Made by a program: the position numbers and the translations under genes
Part shown: piece by piece, positions 33,995 through 42,732 of the stretch
Layout of the letters: each line of letters starts with the position of its first letter
Numbering within the stretch: the stretch's first letter is position 1
DNA from: JBGPLJ01 sp035644395
GTDB taxonomy: Bacteria > Pseudomonadota > Gammaproteobacteria > Steroidobacterales > Steroidobacteraceae
Reading direction: 5' to 3'
Length of the DNA: 64,000 nucleotides
Assembly (NCBI GenBank): GCA_035644395.1
Contig: DASQOR010000059.1
Coordinates: 174,921 to 238,920 of the forward strand
The notes under the pieces: model-generated
Databases searched by the model: none
Seen by the model: the letters and a program-made list of their open reading frames with translations, nothing else
Told to the model about the DNA's origin: nothing

Positions 33995-35805
33995 GGGCCG
34001 CCGTCTGCTGCGCAGATCACGTAGTCGAGCGCCGCCAGCGTGACGTGATAGCTCGCGGGCGCCAAAGGTTCCGCCTCGCAGTCACCATGCAAAGCCGCGA
34101 AATGTGTCGAGCGCGAGTCGATCTCGACCTGCGCCGCGAGCGGCTCGGTGGAAGTGTTGACCGCGACGACGACTTCGCGCCCGGTATCCGGGTCGAACCG
34201 TGACACCGCGAAAAGCCCCGGCTGATCCGAGTAGTTGCGGACGAGCTGCGGCCCGCGACGCAATGCTGCGGTCGCCGTGCGCAGGCGCGCGAGCTCCGCG
34301 ATCGCGCGGTAGAGCGGATGATCCGGGTGGAAGCTGGCGGCGGCCGTCGTCGCGCGCGTGCCGACCAGCGCATTATCGTTGTACACGGCGACGTGGCTCG
34401 CGAACATGTCCTGACGGGCATCCTGGTCGCCGCCGACGCCGGCAAATCCCTGTTCATCGCCATAGTAAACGACCGGCACGCCGCGCAACGTCAAAAGGAG
34501 GGCATGTGCGAGCATCACGCGCTTCAGGACCTCCTCGTCCGTCGCCCGGGGATTGGCCTTGCGCACGGACCAGGCGAAGCGGCCGAAATCGTGATTGCTG
34601 ATGAAGGTTGGGAGCTGCAACGCGACGCCAGGGTCGCCGTCATACAGCACGTCGTCGGCGAACAGGCGTGCCAGCACGTTGGTGCCGGCGGAGCCCGCGA
34701 CGGTTGCGCGCACCGCGCTCGCAAAGGCAAAGTCCAGGACCGCGGGCAGGCGGGAGTTACGCATCTCGCGTGCGAGCAGCGCGACATCGACGTCCTGCGT
34801 GAAGTCCTCGCCGAACAGGTGAAAGTTCGGAATGCCGTCTGCCCTGGCGCGCGCGAGCATGGCCGGCGCGAACGCCTGCCAGAACTCGGGATTGACGTGC
34901 TTGGCGGTATCGATGCGAAAGCCGTCGACGCGGTAGCCGTCGATCCACGCGCCGAAGATATCGATGAAGCCCTGCACGACCCGCGGATTCTCGGTCATCA
35001 GGTCATCGAGCCCGCTGAAGTCGCCCATCGTCGAGCTTTCGCCGGCGAACGTCGAGTTGCCGCGGTTGTGGTAGTAGCCGAGGTCGTTGAGCCAGTCCGG
35101 GACCTTGACGTGCTCGTCGCCCTTCGCGAGGAACGGCGTGTACGCATAGTCGGGCCGGGTCAGCTTCGCGAAATTCGCCGCCGTCTGATGGGCTGCGTCG
35201 TCGCCTGCGAAGCCGTTGTTGATCGCCGCTCCGGCGAGTCCGCCGTGGCGGGTGTAGGGAAAGTCGGCGCGCGACCGATAGGGGCAGGGGCCACGGGGAC
35301 ATTCGCGGTAGGCGATGACGTCCGCGGTGTGGTTCGCGATGATGTCGAGGTAGACCTTGAGGCCGCGCCGGTGCGCGTCATCGACCAGCGCGTGCAGGTC
35401 CGCTGCCGTGCCGAAGTGCGGATCGACGCGGGTGAAGTCGGTGACCCAGTAGCCGTGGTAGCCCGCCGACTCTTCGCCGGGTGCGCCCTGGACAGGCTTG
35501 TTCTTGAAGATGGGCGCGAGCCAGATCGCCGTGGCGCCGAGCGACTGGATGTAATCGAGGCGCGCGCGCAGCCCCTTCAGGTCGCCGCCGTTGTAGAAGC
35601 CTTTCGAGGTCGGATCGAATCCCGTCTTGAGGCGATCGCCCTTGAGTCCGCCGCGGTCGTTCGCCGGATCGCCGTTTTCGAAGCGGTCGGGCAGCAGGAA
35701 GTAGATGACTTCATCCTGCGGCAGCCGGTCGCGATAGCTTGCGGCGGTCCCGGCGGACAGCGCGGTGGCAAAGCCGAGGAGGGTGAGTAGGACTGCGTGG
35801 CGCAT
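33991..35805 (-). CDS. Periplasmic alpha-amylase family GH13 protein
   Basis: A 604-residue GH13 enzyme with signal peptide (LLTLLGFATALSAGTAA). VIYFLLPDRFENGDPANDRGG is the calcium-loop start of the alpha-amylase/cyclomaltodextrinase type. Region I is LKVYLDIIANHTADV, region II VDGFRIDTAKHVN, the acid Glu lies in LFGEDF, and region IV is FISNHDFGRF. It degrades starch-derived maltodextrins in the periplasm after passage through the TonB receptor just upstream. It is first in a three-gene operon with GH13 and GH97 glucosidases, 69 bases after the receptor stop. Confidence 0.94.
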   Translation of the reverse strand: MRHAVLLTLLGFATALSAGTAASYRDRLPQDEVIYFLLPDRFENGDPANDRGGLKGDRLKTGFDPTSKGFYNGGDLKGLRARLDYIQSLGATAIWLAPIFKNKPVQGAPGEESAGYHGYWVTDFTRVDPHFGTAADLHALVDDAHRRGLKVYLDIIANHTADVIAYRECPRGPCPYRSRADFPYTRHGGLAGAAINNGFAGDDAAHQTAANFAKLTRPDYAYTPFLAKGDEHVKVPDWLNDLGYYHNRGNSTFAGESSTMGDFSGLDDLMTENPRVVQGFIDIFGAWIDGYRVDGFRIDTAKHVNPEFWQAFAPAMLARARADGIPNFHLFGEDFTQDVDVALLAREMRNSRLPAVLDFAFASAVRATVAGSAGTNVLARLFADDVLYDGDPGVALQLPTFISNHDFGRFAWSVRKANPRATDEEVLKRVMLAHALLLTLRGVPVVYYGDEQGFAGVGGDQDARQDMFASHVAVYNDNALVGTRATTAAASFHPDHPLYRAIAELARLRTATAALRRGPQLVRNYSDQPGLFAVSRFDPDTGREVVVAVNTSTEPLAAQVEIDSRSTHFAALHGDCEAEPLAPASYHVTLAALDYVICAADGGP

Positions 35806-35874
35806 CGGCGTGAAGAAGTCGGATCCTCGCCGCCCACGGGCGGCGGCGAGAATCCTGGGGGGCCAAACGCGGGA

Positions 35875-38820
35875 CTATAGCTTGTAGTTGATGCCGAGCA
35901 GGAACTGCCGTCCGTATTGCTGGAAATCCTGCTGGCGCGTCTCCGTCCGCGCATAGGCGATGTACGGCTCGTTGAACATGTTGTTGACCTGGAATAGCAC
36001 CGAGAGACCGCTCATGCGTCCATCGCCGAAGGCATATCCCAGCTGCAGGTCCGTGATCTCGTCTCCCTTCACGAACTTGAACGAGCGGTCGTTCGCGAAG
36101 TTCGTCACTTCGCCGATGTACTTCGAGCGGGAGCGCGTCGCGATGCGCGCCGAAAATCCTTCGGTCTCGTAGTAGAACGTCGCGTTCCATACGGTCTTCG
36201 ACAGGCCGGGCAGCGGAATCGTGCCGAGTCCGTTGCCGGTGAGGAAGTTGTTGCCGGGCGGGTCCTGGATCTTGATGCCGCTGTCGGTCTGCGAAATGCT
36301 GAGGATCGTGCCAAAGCCGGCAAGGCTGTCCGAGAAGGCTTCGCCGGGGAGCGACAGCGAGAGCTCGAGGCCCTTGAGGTTGCCGCCGTTGCCGTTCAGG
36401 GGCGAGGTGTAGTTACCCGTGGTCGAAATCGGCGGACAGTTCGGCGGCGTCCCGAGGTAGCAAGGCGGGAGCGTCGCGACAAAGTCGCTGAAATCGTGCG
36501 TCGCGTCGGTGGTGTTGTAAATGTAGGTCTTCAACTTCTTGTAGAACGCCGCGAGCGACACATAGCCCTTGTTGTCGGCGAAGTACTTCTCATACGAGAG
36601 GTCGAAGGCGTCCGCGCGCCACGGATCGAGCTGTGGATTGCCGCCGCTTCCGCCCGGCACGACCGCCCCGGTGGCTCCGTTGAATCCGGCGCCGACCTCG
36701 CTCGATGCCTTGAGCTGATCCATGCGCGCGCGTGCGATCTCGCGCGCGATGCCGACGCGAACGGCCTGCTGCTCCGGCAGGATGAAGGCCAGGTTGATCG
36801 TCGGCAGCACGTCGGAATACTTCTTGCCGTCCGTGAACGGGTCGACGGTTCCCGTCACATTATTCTTCTGGAACGCGGTCGAACTCTGGTCGGTCCAGAC
36901 CACCTGCACGCCGACATTGCCCTTGAGCGCGACGCTCGAGGAAATCTCGTGATCGAGATTGGCGTTGAGATAGCCGGTCGTGACTTTCTCGTCGACGCTC
37001 CAGTTCTTGCCGATCAGGTAATCGAATCCGGGCGTCGTCGGCGTGCCGTAGATGATCGGGTTGTAATACGCCGCAAGCACGGCGGGCACGTTCCACGCGA
37101 GGGCCGATCCGGCACCGGCGTAGGAGAGGTCCGTCGGTGGGAGCAGGCTGTCGCCCGCAACCTGGAAGTACCCGTTGCCGATGGTCGAGAGGTTCCCCTC
37201 GGGCTGGTTCTTGTCCTTCGTGCGATCCGAGTAGTTGGCGCCGAAGGAGAAGTCGGAGAACCAGCCGCCCAGGGTCCGGCCGGCATCGATGCGCGCCGAC
37301 TTGAGCTCGTCGGTGACATGCGGAATCTTGCTGTAACCCGCGCCATAGATCGTCGGGCCGACCTGCACGAGCGCCGGGTCACCGTAATCGTTCGAGAAGG
37401 AAAGTTGCGGCATCCCGCTGTGCGTCAATTGGAAGTAGCCCGTGTCGTAGACCTGGCGCGGCGTGTCGACGTAGGGATTCAGCGGATCAGGATCGGGAAC
37501 CCGAGGATCGGCGACCACCGGATGACAGCCGGCATCGCCGGGAGCCGCGCAGCTCGCCCGCGTGTCGGGCACATACTGCGCGTTCGTCTCGAACTGATCT
37601 TCGTCCCGGGTCGCCTTGGAGTAGCTGAGATCCGCGGCGAAATTCCATTCACCCATGTCGAACTTGTTGTTCCAGCCGGCGGCGAGGATCTTGTCCTCCG
37701 TCTTGAAGAGGAAGTTCCGGGCGAGCGGTACCCGCTGATTGAGCGTGCCCGAGACGACCGTGGTGTTGAGAATGATCGGCTGCGAGTAGCCGAACACCGT
37801 GTTGTCCGGGAAGGCGCCATCGCAGCAGGGACCGGGATAGCCGCCGAGGTTCACCTCGAGGCTGCGGGCATTGTCGGTCTGCTTGCGCTGCGTGTAGTAG
37901 AGGTCGAGGACGGAGTGGTACGAATCGTTCGGACGGAACTCGAACGCGGCCATCGCGCCGTCGCGGCGATTCTTGCCCATGTCCGTGCGGACCTTGATGC
38001 CGTCCGTGATGAAAACACCGGCGCCGACGCCCGGATTCACGATGCCGGTCGGGTTCAAGTCGCCGGCATTGGGTGTGCCGTTGGTATGCCAGGGTTCATA
38101 GGTGCCCGCGCCTTCGGTGGCAAGCGGCGACTCGAGGCGCGCCACGCCGAAGGTCAAGCCGAATTTTCCGTCCGCGAACTGATCGATGTAGGAAAAGCTG
38201 ACGCGATAGCCGTCCGCGTCCGCATCCGCTCCGAGGTTGTCCTGTGAATTGCGCTCGCCGCGGATGTTGAAGACGAGCGCGCGCTTGCCGTAGGTGAGCG
38301 GCCGCGTCGTGCGCAGGTCAATCGTGCCCGCGAGCCCCTGCCCGACGAGTCGCGCATCCGGCGTCTTGTAGACGACGACCTGGCTCAGGAGCTCGGAGGG
38401 ATACTGGTCGAATTCGATGTTGCGATTGTCGCCGGTGCTGACCTGCTCTCGGCCGTTCAGGAGCGCGGTGGTAAAGCCCGGATCCGTGCCGCGCAGGCTG
38501 ATCGCGGACGCGCGCCCTTCGGCGCGTTGCGACGTCAGGCCAGGCAGGCGCGAAATCGATTCGGCAATGCTGGTGTCGGGGAGCTTGCCGATGTCTTCGG
38601 CCGAGATGGCCTCGACGATGCTACCGGAATCCTTCTTGGTCGTGATCGCGTCCTGGATGGCGTGGCGGATGCCCGTGACTTCCACGGTCTCGATGGATTC
38701 GTCGCTCGCAGCAGCCGAATCCTGCTGTTCGGCGTGCGCCGGTGCGCCCACCGCCAGCAACATCAGAGTGAATACGGCCGACCCGGCGGTCGTTGCGAGG
38801 AAGCGGTATTGATGAGCCAT
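35875..38820 (-). CDS. TonB-dependent receptor, probable maltodextrin transporter
   Basis: 981 residues from the ATG at 38820 with GGGGGA upstream; a longer in-frame start at 38973 precedes the predicted promoter and is rejected. Signal peptide FLATTAGSAVFTLMLLAV...HA, then ETVEVTGIRHAIQDAI and the plug motifs ISAEDIGKLPDTSIAESI, ITSRLPGL-like LPGLTSQRAEGR and SLRGTDPGFTTALLNGRE. This is the long-barrel class of Caulobacter MalA and Xanthomonas sugar receptors, and the neighbours (amylase, glucosidases, MFS carrier, LacI) fit maltodextrin as ligand. The barrel ends QFLLGINYKL. Confidence 0.93.
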   Translation of the reverse strand: MAHQYRFLATTAGSAVFTLMLLAVGAPAHAEQQDSAAASDESIETVEVTGIRHAIQDAITTKKDSGSIVEAISAEDIGKLPDTSIAESISRLPGLTSQRAEGRASAISLRGTDPGFTTALLNGREQVSTGDNRNIEFDQYPSELLSQVVVYKTPDARLVGQGLAGTIDLRTTRPLTYGKRALVFNIRGERNSQDNLGADADADGYRVSFSYIDQFADGKFGLTFGVARLESPLATEGAGTYEPWHTNGTPNAGDLNPTGIVNPGVGAGVFITDGIKVRTDMGKNRRDGAMAAFEFRPNDSYHSVLDLYYTQRKQTDNARSLEVNLGGYPGPCCDGAFPDNTVFGYSQPIILNTTVVSGTLNQRVPLARNFLFKTEDKILAAGWNNKFDMGEWNFAADLSYSKATRDEDQFETNAQYVPDTRASCAAPGDAGCHPVVADPRVPDPDPLNPYVDTPRQVYDTGYFQLTHSGMPQLSFSNDYGDPALVQVGPTIYGAGYSKIPHVTDELKSARIDAGRTLGGWFSDFSFGANYSDRTKDKNQPEGNLSTIGNGYFQVAGDSLLPPTDLSYAGAGSALAWNVPAVLAAYYNPIIYGTPTTPGFDYLIGKNWSVDEKVTTGYLNANLDHEISSSVALKGNVGVQVVWTDQSSTAFQKNNVTGTVDPFTDGKKYSDVLPTINLAFILPEQQAVRVGIAREIARARMDQLKASSEVGAGFNGATGAVVPGGSGGNPQLDPWRADAFDLSYEKYFADNKGYVSLAAFYKKLKTYIYNTTDATHDFSDFVATLPPCYLGTPPNCPPISTTGNYTSPLNGNGGNLKGLELSLSLPGEAFSDSLAGFGTILSISQTDSGIKIQDPPGNNFLTGNGLGTIPLPGLSKTVWNATFYYETEGFSARIATRSRSKYIGEVTNFANDRSFKFVKGDEITDLQLGYAFGDGRMSGLSVLFQVNNMFNEPYIAYARTETRQQDFQQYGRQFLLGINYKL

Positions 38821-38924
38821 GTGCTTCGAATCCCCCTGTTGATTTTCTCTGGTACCCGAGCGTCGCCGGCGGGCTCGATCGCGTCCCGGAACCGGGAATC
38901 TCCTGCGAATCTTCTTGGTTTTCC

Positions 38925-38953
38925 ATCTTTGACAAGCGCGCGCACAATGCCAA
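38925..38953 (-). promoter_or_regulatory. Candidate sigma-70 promoter of the maltodextrin receptor
   Basis: On the minus strand, TTGGCA (38948-38953) and AAAGAT (38925-38930) stand 17 bases apart, giving a leader of about 100 bases to the receptor ATG. The -10 is weak. The -35 overlaps the LacI-type palindrome, as expected for repression. Confidence 0.35.
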
Positions 38954-38960
38954 GCGCTTG
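38951..38960. promoter_or_regulatory. Candidate LacI-family operator (CAAGCGCTTG)
   Basis: A perfect ten-base palindrome with the central CG step typical of LacI/GalR operators. It lies between the divergent TonB receptor and lacI-type gene, overlapping the candidate receptor promoter. Control by the adjacent regulator is inferred. Confidence 0.6.
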
Positions 38961-39061
38961 CATACGTATTCATGCGTCGGGGCGACCTGAGAATTCGTGG
39001 TTTTCAGGGCACACGGGCCCTGTGGCATGATGCCGCACAACCTGCGAACGGGGGATCACGC

Positions 39062-40096
39062 ATGCAGGACAAGCCGACGTCGTTCGACATCGCGTACCGC
39101 GCGGGCGTCTCGCAGCCCACGGTGTCGCGCGCGCTGCGCGGCAGCCCGATGGTCAACGAGGAGACGCGCCGCCGCATCGAGCAGATCGCGCGCGAGCTCA
39201 ACTACCACGTCGACAAGAACGCCTCGAATCTGCGCTTCCAGCACTCGAACACGATCGCGCTCCTGTTCTTCGAGGACCCGACGCCCGACGATTCGCTGAT
39301 CAACCCGTTCTTCCTGTCGATGCTGGGCTCCATCACCCGTGCCTGTGTGCAGCGCGGCTACGACCTCCTCATCTCGTTTCAACAGCAGTCCGGCAACTGG
39401 CACGTCGACTACGAGGACAGCCGCAAGGCCGACGGCATCATCCTGCTCGGCTACGGCGACTACCACGAGACGCGCGCACGGCTCGAGCAGCTGGTGGAGC
39501 AAGGCACGCATTTCGTGCGTTGGGGTGCGGTGCTCGCAGGCCAGCCCGGCATCTCCGTCGGCTGCGACAATTTCAAGGGCGGCTACGACGTCACGCACCA
39601 CCTGCTCACGCTCGGCCGGCGCCACATCGCGTTCGTCGGCAACGCGTCGAGCCACTACCCGGAATTCTTCGAGCGCTTCCGCGGCTACAGCGAGGCGCTG
39701 AAGAACGTCGGCCTCGCGGTGCCGGAGCGCCTGCAGATCGACGCGATCACGACGGAGCAGTCGGGCTACGCGGCGACGTCGGAGCTCCTCGACCGCAAAC
39801 AGCCGTTCGACGGTGTCGTCGCCGCGAGCGACCTGATCGCGATCGGGGCATTGCGCGCGCTGCAGGAACGCCACATCGGAGTGCCGGACGCGGTGTCGGT
39901 CGTCGGTTTCGACGACATCCCGGCGGCGAGTGTCACCAACCCGCCGCTCACGACGGTCATGCAGGACACGCGGCTCGCCGGCGAGGCGCTCGTCGATACG
40001 CTCCTCAAGCTCGTCCGCGAGGGCCAGGCACACGGGCGCGTGCTGCCGACAAGGCTCGTCGTCCGCCGCTCTTGCGGTGGATCAGAGAGCCGCTGA
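39062..40096 (+). CDS. LacI family transcriptional regulator of maltodextrin use
   Basis: 344 residues from the ATG at 39062 (GGGGGATCAC upstream). The helix-turn-helix and hinge are SFDIAYRAGVSQPTVSRAL and RRRIEQIARELNYHVDKNA. The periplasmic-binding-protein-like core has the family blocks ADGIILLGYG, ITCA-type DLIAIGALRALQERHIGVP and VSVVGFDDIPAA. It is divergent from the receptor and its 3' end overlaps the MFS gene by 15 bases. It probably represses the receptor and enzyme operon until maltodextrin is present; the effector is inferred. Confidence 0.93.
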   Translation: MQDKPTSFDIAYRAGVSQPTVSRALRGSPMVNEETRRRIEQIARELNYHVDKNASNLRFQHSNTIALLFFEDPTPDDSLINPFFLSMLGSITRACVQRGYDLLISFQQQSGNWHVDYEDSRKADGIILLGYGDYHETRARLEQLVEQGTHFVRWGAVLAGQPGISVGCDNFKGGYDVTHHLLTLGRRHIAFVGNASSHYPEFFERFRGYSEALKNVGLAVPERLQIDAITTEQSGYAATSELLDRKQPFDGVVAASDLIAIGALRALQERHIGVPDAVSVVGFDDIPAASVTNPPLTTVMQDTRLAGEALVDTLLKLVREGQAHGRVLPTRLVVRRSCGGSESR

Positions 40097-41581
40097 GCGC
40101 GGCGGCTCGGGGACGCGCAGCACCAGCGCGCCCGCGATGAAGAGGCAGACGCCGCCGATGACCAGCGCGTAGATCGGCGCTCCCGCAAAGAAGACCTTCA
40201 GCAGGTTCGACAGCACGGCCGCTGCGAGCAGCTGCGGAATCACGATGAAGAAATTGAAGAAGCCCATGTACAGGCCCATCTTCTCGGCGGGCACGCTGTC
40301 CGAGAGCAGGGCGTACGGGATCGAGAGGATCGACGCCCAGGCGCAGCCGACCCCGACCATGGAAAGGAGCAGCGCGTCGGGATTGCGGATCCAGAGGATG
40401 GAGAGGAGGCCAAGCGCGCCGAGCCAGAGATTCACCAGGTGGCTGAGCTTGAGTCCCAGTCGGCGCACCACGAACGGGATTGCAATGGCCGCGAGGGCCG
40501 CAAAGCCGCTGTAGGCGGCAAACAGCACGCCAACCCAGTTCGCGCCCTCGTTGTAGGCATCGCTCCCCGGGTCCGTCGTGTGGAAATGCAATTGCGTGAT
40601 GGCGGGCGTCGTATAGAGCCACATCGAGAAGAGGGCGATCCAGGTAAAGAACTGCACCGCCGCGAGGCGCCGCATCGTGCGCGGCCGGCCCTCGAAGTCG
40701 CGCAGGATGCGGTCGAAGGCGGCTTCGCGCTCGCGCACGCTGTAGACGAGGAGGGCGATCCCCCAGACCAGCATTGCGGCGCACACGAGGTAGACCTGCC
40801 GATCGAGCGCAAGCCTCGCGACCGCGCCCGCGCCGAGCCCGCCGGCCGCAAGCCAGAGCAGCGCGCGAGTGCGCACTGTGCGCCGCCCAGCGGGCGCGGC
40901 GGTCAATTCGCTGGCGGCGCCATCCGTGAACGCCCGCAATTCATCCGGCGGATATTCGCGTGTCGTCAGCACGGTCCAGAGGACCGCGAGCAGGAACACC
41001 GCGGCGCCGATGGCGAATGCATAACGGACGGTGTCCGGAAGGATCATGGCGCCCGCGGCGGTCGTGCCGTGATTGCTGACGCCTGCGTGCGCCAGGATCC
41101 AGGGCAGCATGCTCGCGACGACTGCGCCGACGCCGATGAAAAAACTCTGCATGGCGTAGCCGGCCGGACGTTGCGGGGGCCCCAGCTGGTCGCCCACGAA
41201 GGCGCGAAACGGTTCCATCGAGATGTTGATCGACGCGTCGAGCACCCACAGCAGCCCGGCGGCGATCCACAGTGCCGGGGAACTCGGCATGATGAGCAGC
41301 GCGAAGGAGGCGAGCAGCGCGCCGACGAGGAAATAGGGACGCCGGCGGCCGAGCCTCGTCCACGTCCGATCGGACAGGTAGCCGATGATCGGCTGCACGA
41401 CGAGCCCGGTCAGCGGTGCGGCGATCCAGAGCAGCGGAATGTCGTCGGTCGAGGCGCCGAGGGTCTGGAAGATGCGGCTGACGTTGGCGTTCTGCAGGCC
41501 GAAGCCGAACTGGATGCCGAGGAACCCGAAGCACATGTTCCAGATCTGCCAGAACGTGAGCCGCGGATGGGTGTGCGCCAT
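40082..41581 (-). CDS. MFS sugar transporter, SLC45-like (maltose/maltodextrin uptake)
   Basis: 499 residues from the ATG at 41581 (MAHTHPRLTFWQIWNMC), with twelve hydrophobic segments. RTWTRLGRRRPYFLVGALL is the MFS loop 2-3 motif (D-R/K-xGRR), and GLQNANVSRIFQTLGA and DDIPLLWIAAPLTGLVVQPIIGYLSD are typical of the GPH/SLC45 group used for sucrose and maltose. It is an inner-membrane proton symporter importing periplasmic products of the GH13/GH97 enzymes. It is transcribed convergently with the regulator and upstream-separated by a terminator. Confidence 0.92.
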   Translation of the reverse strand: MAHTHPRLTFWQIWNMCFGFLGIQFGFGLQNANVSRIFQTLGASTDDIPLLWIAAPLTGLVVQPIIGYLSDRTWTRLGRRRPYFLVGALLASFALLIMPSSPALWIAAGLLWVLDASINISMEPFRAFVGDQLGPPQRPAGYAMQSFFIGVGAVVASMLPWILAHAGVSNHGTTAAGAMILPDTVRYAFAIGAAVFLLAVLWTVLTTREYPPDELRAFTDGAASELTAAPAGRRTVRTRALLWLAAGGLGAGAVARLALDRQVYLVCAAMLVWGIALLVYSVREREAAFDRILRDFEGRPRTMRRLAAVQFFTWIALFSMWLYTTPAITQLHFHTTDPGSDAYNEGANWVGVLFAAYSGFAALAAIAIPFVVRRLGLKLSHLVNLWLGALGLLSILWIRNPDALLLSMVGVGCAWASILSIPYALLSDSVPAEKMGLYMGFFNFFIVIPQLLAAAVLSNLLKVFFAGAPIYALVIGGVCLFIAGALVLRVPEPPRSAAL

Positions 41582-41643
41582 GGATGGAATCGATCGTGCT
41601 GCCGGCGGAGCGCGCGGCTCGCAAACATCATAGCGCAAAAGAA

Positions 41644-41665
41644 AAGCGGCCCCGCAGGGCCGCTT
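41644..41665 (-). terminator. Rho-independent terminator
   Basis: AAGCGGCCC (41644-41652) and GGGCCGCTT (41657-41665) form a nine-pair stem with a CGCA loop. On the minus strand it is followed by TTTTCTTTT. It ends the transcript of the crystallin-like gene whose stop is at 41690, isolating it from the MFS gene. Confidence 0.85.
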
Positions 41666-41689
41666 GTCTCGCGCGTGCCGGCGATTCGC

Positions 41690-42496
41690 CTACTGCCGCG
41701 GCTCGCCGTCGCGATTGACGAGGATCGTGTTGCCCGGCGGATCGGTCATCTGCACGTAATGCTCGACGCCGTGATAGTCGTAGGTCACGTCCCAGTAGTC
41801 GGGTGGACCGTCGTAGCTCGTCTCGCAGCGGCGAATGTCGCGCGTGTAGCGGTCGTGATCGCGGTTCACGTTCGAGCCGACCGCGCCGCCCACCACGGCG
41901 CCGCCGACGGTTGCGATGTCGCGGCCGCTGCCGCTCCCGATCTGGTGACCGATGACGCCGCCGATGATCGCTCCGGCGATGGCTCCGCCGACGTTCGGAT
42001 TGCCGCGCTCGCGCACCTGCTCACGATCCACCCAGCAATGGCGTTCCTCCGGACCCATCACCGCGCGCACCGATGTCACGTGCGCTTGATAGACGCGCTC
42101 ATTGGGCCGGCGCCGCCATTCGTAGTCGGCGTAGGGCCGCGGCGGAGGCGCATCGGCGTAGTCACGCCGCCCGTCGTCGCTCACGAGCCGTACGGAAGTC
42201 ACGCGATTGTTGACGCCCATGCCACTCAGGGAATCGTAGGCGCCTGGGCGCAAGAGGACACAGTGGCCGGTATAGCGGGAGTCTTCGCAGACCTCCCAGC
42301 GGCCGCTGTCCACCACGACCGACGACGCCCGGTCGTTGAAGCCGAAGTCCTTGAAGTTCTCGACGCGCCGGTCGGTCGTGAATGCGCGCCCACGGAACCC
42401 CTCGCCTTCATAGAAGGTGATCTGCGTAGCCTCTGCGGCTTGCATGGCGAGCGCGAGCCCGCAGCCGAACAGCGCTGATTTCATTCGCCAGCTCAT
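41690..42496 (-). CDS. Beta/gamma-crystallin-like and glycine-zipper envelope protein
   Basis: A 268-residue exported protein; GGAGG stands six bases before the ATG at 42496. Signal peptide SALFGCGLALAMQAAEA. Residues about 24-105 form a beta/gamma-crystallin-type double Greek key (ITFYEGEGFRGRAF, WEVCEDSRYTGHCVLLRPGAYDSL, VNNRVTSVRLV). Residues about 165-215 are a glycine zipper (VGGAIAGAIIGGVIGHQIG and VGGAVVGGAVGSNVN), which packs as membrane helices. The end is a beta-rich tail YDVTYDYHGVEHYV. Glycine-zipper 2TM proteins sit in the outer membrane or periplasm; calcium binding by the crystallin part is possible but not shown. Confidence 0.85.
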   Translation of the reverse strand: MSWRMKSALFGCGLALAMQAAEATQITFYEGEGFRGRAFTTDRRVENFKDFGFNDRASSVVVDSGRWEVCEDSRYTGHCVLLRPGAYDSLSGMGVNNRVTSVRLVSDDGRRDYADAPPPRPYADYEWRRRPNERVYQAHVTSVRAVMGPEERHCWVDREQVRERGNPNVGGAIAGAIIGGVIGHQIGSGSGRDIATVGGAVVGGAVGSNVNRDHDRYTRDIRRCETSYDGPPDYWDVTYDYHGVEHYVQMTDPPGNTILVNRDGEPRQ

Positions 42497-42732
42497 GGGG
42501 GCCTCCAGATAAGAGTGCTGGACACGCTGGCCACTCTGGCCCGGCCGGCCCGCTCGCCGAAGCGGCCGCCACCCGTTTTCACTGTCGGCGATGTCCGACC
42601 GCGGCTTTGCGCGGTTTCAGGCCTGTAGTGCGCTGCGAAAGGCGGCGTTGGGGATTGGACCAAAGGCCCATTGCCCCAGCGGGTTGCAGGCGCGAGGCTG
42701 ATGACGGGATCAATCGGCACTCAGGGGTGGTT

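Noticed and set aside
35826..35845. GC-rich hairpin between the amylase start and the receptor stop (CGCCGCC/GGCGGCG)
   Set aside because: The loop is very short and there is no T-run on either strand, and receptor-to-amylase read-through is likely, so a terminator is not supported.
36496..38247. Long plus-strand frame opposite the maltodextrin receptor
   Set aside because: Shadow composition (high Arg, Val, Gly) and complete overlap with a well-supported receptor gene.
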